From positions 82,271,721 to 82,335,720 of the forward strand of contig NC_134643.1 in NCBI RefSeq assembly GCF_030463565.1: a stretch of DNA of 64,000 nt, in the 5' to 3' direction. The first letter of the stretch is position 1. Each line of letters opens with the position of its first letter. The notes beneath the pieces were generated by a model. The model made no database searches. It worked only from the letters and a program-made list of their open reading frames with translations, and was not told the DNA's origin. Position numbers and translations under genes: made by a program. The stretch is from Pelecanus crispus. Taxonomy: Eukaryota; Chordata; Aves; Pelecaniformes; Pelecanidae. This document shows positions 26,701 to 35,374 of the stretch, in pieces.

Positions 26701-28022
26701 CCCACCCCCAAAGCCTATTAACAAGGATCCAAAAGATAATGGTAAAATAATAAAGCATCTACTGGAGCAAGTCAATAGCTTCTCCAGGAAACCGATACTA
26801 CCCTACAGAAGAGTACTTCAGAATAGTTTGCAGAGGAGTCACTGCAAGTAGAAGAAAGCTGTACTTGCATCACCCTGAAAATAACTGGAAGCACATGGAG
26901 AATCGCTTTTCCTGGCTTTTTCGCCGAAGTGAAACAACCTTCTCCAGTTGCTGCTGAAAGGAATTTAATGAAATAATCCATACCTGAGGGATTATTTCCA
27001 TGTTTGTACAAAACATAAAACAAGTGTTCTGGGACTTGCGCTGTCCCATTTTCAGCTCAGATTGTGTTGCACGTGGGACACATTTATCTTGGATGGAAAA
27101 AATCTGAACTACTGATTTCCCTAATGTATATGCTGGTCTCACCGTAGTATGAGCGGAAGCTAGGTTGTGGCTGTTGTGTAATATACGGCCCTGAGTCACA
27201 ATGCAGCTTACACTCAAAAAAGGGGAAGGAGGCGGGCTCAGACAGACATACTTGTACCTATTTAACAGCACGCCGAGGTTACAATATGCTGGGGGTTCCT
27301 GATGTAGTCTCCCTCCTGCTGTGTACTCCTTACACAGCTGCACAAGACCTTAAACCAGTGCTGCTGCCCTGTCTTTAATGCCCAAAGTCTGAACACATCC
27401 CCTTGCTTCTCATTATGAGAAAGCGTCGCTTTGGGCGTTGATGGGTGGCCACAGACCCCATCAGCCCATCAAACTCACAGGTCAGTAAATAAGCCCTGAA
27501 CAGCTTTGTTACAGGATTAAATCTGGTACGTTCAGCACACTGTTTATGCCCAGGGAATGAAGCAGACCAAAGCTTCAGTGTATTGCTTTTGCAATCAGGT
27601 CTGCTGCCTCATTTAGCCAATGGGAATGTTTTAGACCCACCTACTATTAAAAAAAAATTATTATTACAGCTTTGCTACATACTGACACATCCCCATGTAC
27701 AAACTGTGTTAAACAAGAAAGTGCAATTCACAAGTTGAAAAAAATAATGGAATATTCCATGTTTCACTGTTTCCTCATTGGCACAGTAATGAAACACAGA
27801 TATACTTTATCTACCCTGGTGATGATGAAGCTCGGACACTAATCAGACTTTTGTTGTTATTTTTGGCTGTCACACACACAAAAATATAGCAGAAAGCATT
27901 TTTCTTCGTCTTTTAAAGCCCGTGTATGTAGAAAGGAGGCAATGGCTTTACACAGTTAGCTGCTTGTCCATTTATTCTGTAGAGTAAAAGGACTAGTGCA
28001 GAACAGTTCAGCCTCACTTCTC
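26701..28022. other. intergenic DNA, no gene recognised
   Basis: Nothing identifiable. Short open frames only. Confidence 0.5.
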
Positions 28023-28097
28023 CTCTGGTGTAAATGAAGGTGGTTCCACCACAGAGCAGTGGAGTTGTAATACAGTGTACACCAGGGGAGGATTAGG
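28023..28097. repeat. imperfect palindromic MITE-like relic
   Basis: The left arm 'ctggtgtaaatgaaggtggt' and the right arm 'agttgtaatacagtgtacac', followed by 'cag', are approximate reverse complements around a short loop. The right side ends in 'ggattaggccc', a typical edge of an old palindromic repeat family I know from amniote (turtle and bird) genomes. The family name is not certain. Confidence 0.5.
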
Positions 28098-29428
28098 CCC
28101 CCTAGTACAAGTATAGGAATTTCCCATTGCAAACACCGGTATGAAAACAGTATTTCCCTCTCCTCCGCCGCCTTCTGTGTTACCATGTTATCTTCATCTT
28201 CAATATTCTGTCATTTCAAAAAGCCTTAACAAATGTATAATCAGTAAGCAGAAAGAAATCACCTTGTCTAATCAGCAGAAAACTCTTTTCTACCCCAGCA
28301 CTGAGCTCCCAGTCACAATCACAGCTAATTAATATGCTATAAACATGGACAGGCGAATGTTCAACCACGGTCTCCACCTTTCAGTCTGAATATATTGAAA
28401 TTCCACTCTAAGGCCAATATCTGCATTGGTATCCAAAACCTGTTATTGATAATTTAAACAATTGTTTTACGAATTCCTATGACATTAGTGTCCTGATTAC
28501 AAAGCACTTAAGGCAGATACTTCCCTTCAAACGTAGGTTGAAGCACTGAGCTGTTTTGGAATTAAGATGAGGAAAATAAGAAAAGATCCTTTCTTGTTTC
28601 TTTGGGACAGCAGTACATTGACAGTCATTATTTCTCCTAATAAAGAGAAGCATCCCTTTCCCCCTTGAAAGAAAAAGGCTCAGCTACTTCACAATAACCT
28701 CATGCATGGTAGACTTTAGGGCTTTTATGAACAGCTTGTGCCATCCTGGTCAGAAAGGAATTCTGCAAGTAACCTTGCTACAAACCAAAAAAGGTGCACA
28801 GTGTCATTGGTCTGCTTTAAAATCACAAACGCATGGAGAGATAGTTGTGCAATTTTTCTTAATTAGAGAAAATCACCACACTTTAAAAAAGAAAAATAGA
28901 TTAGACTGCTCTAATCAGAAGCAAAGTTTAAAAATAAAAACAAACATACAAAAAGCCCAGTCCCACACCTTTATGCTATGTCTCAACAGGCTGAAAAGAG
29001 TGCAACAGACTGGCCTGGTACACACACACTGAAGGCTCTGCGAGCAGCAGTTGCCAGGTTGGCCCTCATCCTGCTTCGTTTGGGTAAAACTCCTTTTGAC
29101 ATCAGATGGATCAAGGTTTGCTCCTAACTAAATAAAAAATTCCAGGGGGAAAAATTACATCTTGTGACTCTTGTGTGTAGCTGGAAACAGGTTCTGACCC
29201 TGCAGTTTGCTGAGCATCTTTATCTCAGCATACAGAAACAGAGTAAAATCACTGTGTTATGCATTTTGGGGAAAATCAACTATTATTTATGTCTAAACAC
29301 TTGTAGCTCTTAATGGGGAAAAAGAATCACACTAAACCCTCCTGGTTTTGCATGTAATGCAGGGTGTATGACTTGCTTACACCACTTCTCATGCATACAC
29401 CTGACACACACACACGAGCACGTTGGTT

Positions 29429-29434
29429 TTTATT
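29429..29434 (-). terminator. probable polyadenylation signal of the CDK-inhibitor gene
   Basis: The minus strand reads AATAAA here. About 20 bases downstream on that strand comes 'cgtgtgtgtgtgtcaggtg', a GU-rich element of the kind that binds CstF. It is the only AATAAA on the minus strand between here and the stop codon at 30762, and would give a 3' UTR of about 1.3 kb, long like that of mammalian p21. An ATTAAA variant at 30481-30486, also followed by GU-rich sequence, could give a shorter isoform. Cleavage sites are inferred, not seen. Confidence 0.5.
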
Positions 29435-30761
29435 AGTCAAGAGAAACCTTAGTTTGTTTAGATTTGAGACAAAAAGCAGCAGTCCCATCATCTCATGTCA
29501 TTCTAAAAACCTGACATTTACAGCGCTCTTTCCAAACGAGTTCATTAAACGCTGCGTGCATCTTAAGGCCATATGCAGCAGTATAATTTAGAGCGTATAT
29601 TTTATAGGTTTCTTTTTCTGGTTTACCCCCTGATTATTATGTGCTATAAAACCTCAATTATCCCAGCTAGTCAGGGGAATAAGAAAGGGAAATAAAAAGT
29701 AGGTGATGGAAAAGCGTATGTTAACAAATGACATAGAAAAGCAGTCCATGCAACACCAAGATTGCTGCACGTGCAACATTTCAGTGTTATTAATGCCCTT
29801 TCTCTTCTTATAGAAAGATTAGTAGTATGAATAAAAAGCACAAAATGGCAACTAAACCATCTCCCTCATTCTTACTATGTTCTTACAAGCAGCAGGCATT
29901 TTATAACACCGTGGACAAAAGCACAGCAAATCTTATCTTCCTTTTCACCGTGCAAACTCATAGACCTAGATGGAACAGCACAACCCAAAATAAAGGTTGG
30001 ATTTGGCCCAGATGGTAACAGGAATGACTTGAAAGATACAAGAATATACCTGAAAATTTCTCCCCATAACATATAAGTTTAAGCACCTAACTCTTGCGGG
30101 GGGGCAGACAAACAAGGCTAAAATGGCTGCTGACATACATGGAAACTTTCCTAAATAATTTCACCTTTATCCATTTACATCCCAGCAATAAATACATTTG
30201 GCACCCAAGCGCTGTTACTTATGCCCTGAATAGTTGCAATCACAAAATTCTGTACCTGAAAAAAAAATCACAGAAAGGGCTGGGAATTTTTTTTAGTGTG
30301 TCAGACCTGTAAAGCTGAGATGGTGAAACTTAGTAAGCCATCCTTGCTAAAAGCAAAAAAGAGGGTATACAAAGACGTGACAATATCAAAGGCCCCAACT
30401 GTACAGTGACTTGTCCAAGCACATTATTACACGTATACAGTTCTTTTAACTGTTTACCACTTTCTCACATACAGTGACTTTTAATGCACATTAAAATGCT
30501 AGCCTTAGCCAGTTTCTGTAGCATCCAAACTTGCTTACCAGTAGTTTTTAAGGCCAGTAATTTATCATCAAAGTGATTTCAGTTGATTTGGCCTGACCCC
30601 ATCCCAATGAAAGTATTTTCTGTTTTCACTGCTGCTGTCAGGAATACATCTCTGTGGGATGTCCCTAAGTGTCTGCAGCCTGCACGCTCAGTTTTTGAAG
30701 GTTGAGGAAGCTTGGCAGACATTTCCAACCTCTCCGGTGCAGATCAATCCTCTCCTCGTCT
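29435..30761 (-). other. predicted 3' UTR of the CDK-inhibitor gene
   Basis: Sequence between the TGA stop and the AATAAA on the minus strand. No other gene is seen in it. On the minus strand it contains at least two ATTTA pentamers (complement of 30152-30156 and 30189-30193) and U-rich runs, features that in p21 mRNA act as AU-rich stability elements. The extent is inferred from the poly(A) signal. Confidence 0.4.
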
Positions 30762-30829
30762 TCAAGAAGCTGACTTCTTTGCAGCAGCTTGCATATTTGT
30801 TTTGACTCGCTTCTTTGCTGAGTAGTAAT
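30762..30829 (-). other. CDKN1A-like: exon 3 coding part: PIP-box end, basic tail and stop
   Basis: The acceptor on the minus strand is T-rich with a branch-like 'gctgatt' and ends 'tgttgttcaccag', followed by ATTACTACTCAGC. Joined to the G left by exon 2 it reads D-Y-Y-S-A-K-K-R-V-K-T-N, then an Ala/Lys tail, Ser-Ala-Ser and TGA (30764-30762). Only 22 codons including the stop, so it is easily missed by ORF or gene finders. Phase, acceptor and the completed PIP box all agree. Confidence 0.85.
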
Positions 30830-33800
30830 CTGGTGAACAACACATAAACAGAATCAGCGTTACGACATTGATAGCGACTGCTTTTCAAGAAATCTCTCAA
30901 ATCTCGTTTTCATGTTGAAGAAGTCATTTAGACGTCTCTTTGGTTCGTGAATGAACAACACTAATACCTTTAGCATGTTCCACATAAAGCTATGTAATAC
31001 CAAGTAAAACAAAGGAAATGTGCTGGCTTTTATCCAGTTGAGATCAAAAGACTTTGGACCCTCTTATGCAAGCTGAGCAATGTGACATTTCACTCCAACT
31101 TTTAGATCCACCGCTGCAGTGCTTTCCAGACAGAAACATTTTTTTTTTTCTTTTCCTCCTTAAAAATAACAAAGAATACTCTGCAAAATAACATCAGAAG
31201 AACTATATATATGGGGCACTTTATTTCTGCTTATTAGATCAAACTGCTGATTCAAGGAGGACTGCATAAAACCTTGCACTACCACTGAATTGTAACTAAT
31301 TCTTTTCTCAGAGAGTAAGCATTGTGGCTCCAGGGGAGAACACCCATTATGTTTTCATATGTACATGTGGCTGAATCTTTGTTTCAGGTGCAGATGTAAA
31401 TCAACCTTAACTACAGAACTGTGATTACAACACAGGAGTTTCCCTATGAGCTCCTTCTCTGCCTCCCAGCCTCGCACAAAAAATACATACTTTCTTCTGG
31501 TAAGTAAGGCAGAATTAGCTGAAATGAAAGCTAGATGCTTATTTATATCTAGAGTTCATGGGATTTGCCTGGTGTAAACTGTCTATATTCATAGTAATGA
31601 GTTCGCTCCAATTTCAGGTGAGGATGCGGCCTCCCTGATATTTAAACCTGAGCTTTCTATATAGTCAAATTGGCAACACCTATCAAGTCCTAGCAGCATA
31701 AAGTCTTGTATTAATTTAAACGCAGAACATTATTGGCGGGATGACTGGAATTCTGTAGGCTTTCACAGCCAAGTTTGTGCAGGGAGATTCCTGCAGCCAA
31801 CTTCCTTAAGGATATACATCTGCAAGGCACAGTGCAATGGAGTGCAGCGGTACCTGAGCTAGCCCTAAGTTAAACTTCTGGAGCAGGACGTGATCCCAAG
31901 GAGAGTATATTCTCCAGGCAGGAGCATGCACTGCTAACTCAGTAGGAAAGCAAATCCCACTATTACCATAACCTGCTACAGTCTCTCAGTGGAGCACCAG
32001 AGGAAAGGAACAGCTGTAAGAAAAACAGGCTTACATTACCAAATCTTCCATTTAAAAGACCTCTATATAGCTATCCTCCATTCTATTTTGGGAAAAGAAA
32101 TGCATTAGGAATTATGCTTAGTAGATGAAATTCAGAAAAGACTTCAATAGTCGGTATTCCCATTTCTGCCTGTGAAGAATTTTAGCAACAGCCTAACTGC
32201 TCAGATGCCCACATAATGGAGCCTAGTTTCAAAACTGATAGATGCGCTTAAAAGCCAGGAGGATGCAGATTCCTGAGAGACATATTCAGACGGTCTAGCC
32301 TCCATCTCAGATGCTAAACAGAGCCCATGGAAATTGGCTGGTTTGCCTAAGGGACCCTAAAGAGCACTTGCACTGGCATAAGTAAGGTACTGAGGATGCT
32401 GCTGCCTGCAGCCTGTCAGTAGGAAAGCCTGGCCACAGGGAACTGGGAGGCAAAGATTTCTGTTGTTTGAATATACCTACCTAAATAGCCACTTCCCTTT
32501 CCTCCCCATTTTCTCCCCAGTCATCTTACATGAACTATCTGCTTCAGAAGTAAGACCAGCTAGTGAAAACATAGGGTTGTTACCAATTTTCTCTCTTTGA
32601 CTTTTTGCAAAAGAGGCAAGGACGTATGAATGCCTCCCAGGAGATCCAAGGTCTAGGTGTATCAGACTGAGGCAAGCCAAAAAGTTTGGAAGAGAAGAAG
32701 AGAAGTGAAGAGCTGACATGGTTTGCCAACCTTGACTAGTGAAAAAAAAGAAAATGAAAAAGTGAAAAAGGCTTATAGCCTGTAATTGAGCTGCTTTTGA
32801 ATTTGAGGCTCTCCCAGAAAACACAGCAGAACCACACTGGGTCCGCAATGAAAAAGAGAATGGAGTTGGAGTAAGTCTACATAAAACGGTTGGGAGATAG
32901 AAGGGAAAATCTACTTTTGTACTGGTTAGCTCTCTGCAAGTCTGAGGAGTCAAATGCAGCAGGAAAACCTCTGCTCCTTCCACTCTCGAGGTGCCAATGC
33001 CCACAAAACCCCATGGTTCGTTTTTAATATATCGATATTTATTTAATGGGCCACAGCTGTCTTTGAAAGTCTAAATTAAATGCACATTGTTGGATCTTAA
33101 CGTAAAGCATTACAGTGTTCTTGTTGACCAAAGCAGAACGCAGATAACTGGGTTCAAACCCAACCTCAGATCCTAATCCTAAACTAACCTTTCATTACAG
33201 GATGGCAGAAGATGAGCGGAGGGGTGGAGGCATGGGGGCAGACCGTATCAGTAGGTACCACTTTCCCTGGCTCAGTTTTGCCTGAACTACTTCAGTCATG
33301 CCCAGAGGGACAAGGTTCCTGCAGCTAGAGGGAAACTTCTAATGCATCCTTCAGCTGGCAATAAGAAGGGCGTGTGCGTGTGTGCGCGCACACGCGCGCC
33401 TGCGAGAGAACGATTGAGAGAGGGACTGATCTCTAAGCCTCACCAAAAGAGAAGACTGCAAATGATCTTCCTGGCCCATCTCACACACCCAGATTCCTTG
33501 GGGAGAAGGATACCGTTGTTAGACTAAAGTGTTTTCTCTTATGAAAACACATGCGGGAAAGTGTTAAAACTGCAGCGTGGTATTTTGGTTTCCACGTCTC
33601 CTGATGAAATGTTTCTTGCCTGGGGAAAACAAAACAGAAGAAAACTATTCCCTGGAAATATCTGCATAATTTACTCCCACACACCTAGTGAGAGATTTAC
33701 AATTGAACAGCAGTTCCCTCAAACCATCACAACATTGTGCTCTGAATTACGCCTCTGTACTCCTACCTGTAAATTATACTGTTAATTAGTTAATGGCTGT

Positions 33801-35325
33801 AAAGTGCTTTGGAGAAGAAAAGAGCACTCATTAAATATCATTGTTCTGTACTCCAGCGTGCAATGTTCCACTGTTCATTAATCTCCAACCTCTTCCTGAA
33901 CCTCTCGCTAGCAATTAAGTTTCATACCCTCAAATAGCAAATTAGTCTATTGTCTGACTTAACTGAGATCAACATCACTGTTCAGAAAGTGTTTCCTGAA
34001 ACCTTAGCTTCAATTATCTTCCAGGCAATTTCAAGCTGGTGTCTCACATCAAATTCCCAAAAGAAAATCCTTGGTCTACGTCTTGAAAACCTCAGTCATG
34101 GATAAACCAAAACCCCAATACAGGCAAGGGAAATCTAATACACGGGATTAGATTTTTCAAACAAACTGAAATCCCGTTGAGAAGAGAAAATGAGGGGCCA
34201 GATGTTCAGAAGAGCTTAGCATGCAGGATGCTGAGGACTTTAAAAAACCTAAAGCTCTTTCATGGGTGCTGAAACCCACTCCTTTGTACATCTGTCAGCA
34301 AGTCCTGGTGAGAGGCATTTGAAAACCTAGCCCCTTCTGCCGCCTGGTCAAGTTTAAGATCGATTTGCCCTTAAAATTCCTGGATGCCTTCACTGAGTGT
34401 AATATCCAAGCTGAAGTTAGCAGGAGACCTGGCTGCTTTCTCTGGTTTCTGGTCTTCCTCCGAGGGCTTAGCTGGCTGAATGGTGTTCCTTATTGCACTC
34501 GGGAAAGGGTGCACAGAGCCAAACCTATAAGCAAGCAAAAAATGAAAAACTCCCATCTGATGGGCAACCCTGTTTTCCTGTTGGGTTCCTGCTTGAGAAA
34601 TCACCTCACTACTTTTCTTAGACCACCTTTTTAAATGTCAAACCCTCCTAACCATCCCAACTATCCTCCCGCAAGAAGCAATTGTTATCTTACTGCTCTG
34701 TGACAAGTCCTAAACAGAACCCCAGGGCCAGGAGCGGGGTTGTGGCACAGCACTTTTGAAAAACAGAAGCCCAGTGCCCATTGATTTAGTGTGCCTTCCT
34801 CCTCTTGCAGATGCTTCTTTGAAGGTTTGCACTTTCTTAAAGCAAGACTGGTTTACAGGCCCACCAGAGAATTTCTAAGCAGCTGCTGGGACCAGGTTTG
34901 ATCATCTAAGCCGCACAAGGGTCTCACACACCTGTCAAAGATGTCTGTCTTCTTTTCTTCCCTTCTGAGATCCTCTTGCCCCCTGTTTTCTCGGAAGTTT
35001 TGGGTTTCTCAGTCAGTCCCACCTGAGAAAAGTGGTGACTCTTGTCCTCCCTGCCCAGGGGCCAGTTCAAGTGCTGCAGTGGTCTCCGAGCACCTCCCAC
35101 CACGCAGCTGTGGTAGAAGGTGGGCACCTCGTGGCCCTCAAGCTCTTCCCACTGCAGGAGTCCCTCTGCTGGCGTGTCCCGGAGGAAATCGAAGTTCCAC
35201 TTCTGCTGGGCCCCCTTGACGCTGCTGTGCAGCATGTGTTGGAAGTCCTGCCGCAGCTGCTCGTGGTCTATGGGGCCAAAGAGGTTCCTCCGTGCGTGGG
35301 TTGTCTTTCTCAGCCTCTGCTCCAT
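30762..35325 (-). CDS. CDKN1A-like: CIP/KIP cyclin-dependent kinase inhibitor (p21-like), two coding exons
   Basis: Spliced CDS: 35325-34932 joined to 30829-30762, 153 residues. CIP/KIP proteins bind cyclin-CDK complexes in the nucleus and arrest the cell cycle; p21-type members also bind PCNA. Domains in order: cyclin-binding RRNLFG (residues 12-17), followed by PIDHEQL (18-24); CDK-binding KWNFDF (42-47) with a downstream WEELEG and PTFYHS (68-73), whose Tyr71 matches the inhibitory-helix Tyr of the family; a variable linker; basic KKRR (123-126); PIP box Q127-T-S-L130-T-D-Y133-Y134; basic KKR (137-139). The ATG at 35325 is the first in its exon and has a strong context (AAGATGG). The intron (phase 1) splits the PIP-box Asp codon, G in exon 2 and AT in exon 3, as I recall for p21. 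Human p21 has 164 residues. The second cyclin motif (RRLIF) of the p21 tail is absent, so CDKN1A and a separate paralogue both remain possible. Confidence 0.9.
31568..31633. repeat. palindromic MITE-like relic (weak)
   Basis: Starts 'cctggtgtaaactg' and ends 'caatttcaggtgaggatgcg', the same edge words as the relics at 28.0 and 38.0 kb. Pairing between the arms is poor, so the assignment rests mainly on the edge phrases. Confidence 0.35.
33370..33399 (+). repeat. 30-bp alternating purine-pyrimidine tract (GT/GC), Z-DNA-prone
   Basis: Strict R-Y alternation for 30 bases, rich in CG and TG steps. Its centre (33380-33393) is the perfect palindrome GTGTGCGCGCACAC. It lies in intron 2 of the CDK-inhibitor gene. 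The Z-forming tendency is known for such sequences and not shown here. Confidence 0.85.
33785..33850 (+). repeat. MIR/CORE-SINE-like 3' relic
   Basis: 'ggctgtaaagtgctttggag' and 'gagcactcattaaatatcat' resemble the MIR 3' part (TGTAAAGCGCTTAGAACAG...AAGCGCTCAATAAATGTT). Recognised by eye and diverged. Confidence 0.5.
34193..34336. repeat. imperfect palindromic MITE-like element, about 144 bp
   Basis: The left end 'aggggccagatgttcagaag' and the right end 'gcatttgaaaacctagcccc' are approximate inverted copies; internal phrases 'gatgctgagga' and 'catgggtgctgaaac' also mirror each other. This matches my memory of an amniote palindromic repeat with GGGCCAGAT...ATCTGGCCC ends. It lies about 600 bp downstream of exon 2, inside intron 2. 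Confidence 0.5.
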
Positions 35326-35374
35326 CTTTTCTCCCTGGTGCTGCTCTCCTGTGAGTGCGTACAACAGTGACTCC
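34932..35374 (-). other. CDKN1A-like: exon 2 of the CDK-inhibitor gene (5' UTR end plus 131 codons)
   Basis: The exon starts at 35374 after a strong acceptor (minus strand 'tctttctgtccttggcag' then GGAGTCACTG). It has 49 bases of 5' UTR, then ATG at 35325, and ends at 34932 with '...TTTGACAG' before a GTGTGTGAG donor. Without splicing, translation would read two more residues (Gly-Val) and stop. That would truncate the PIP box after its Thr, so the downstream exon is needed for a normal C-terminus. Confidence 0.88.

Larger units (their letters stand above)
30830..34931 (-). other. intron 2 of the CDK-inhibitor gene
   Basis: A 4.1-kb phase-1 intron with GT...AG ends. It contains palindromic relics (31.57 and 34.19 kb), a Z-DNA-prone alternating tract (33.37 kb) and a MIR-like tail (33.79 kb). 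A 175-codon open frame at 32477-33004 on the minus strand has no domain and is probably chance. Confidence 0.75.

Noticed and set aside
32477-33004. 175-codon minus-strand frame in intron 2
   Set aside because: No domain or plausible splice boundaries, and the composition is that of random intronic sequence.
33150-33161. GGGTTCAAACCC, resembling a tRNA T-loop or B-box
   Set aside because: No A-box or cloverleaf can be placed around it, and it is not part of a recognisable SINE head.
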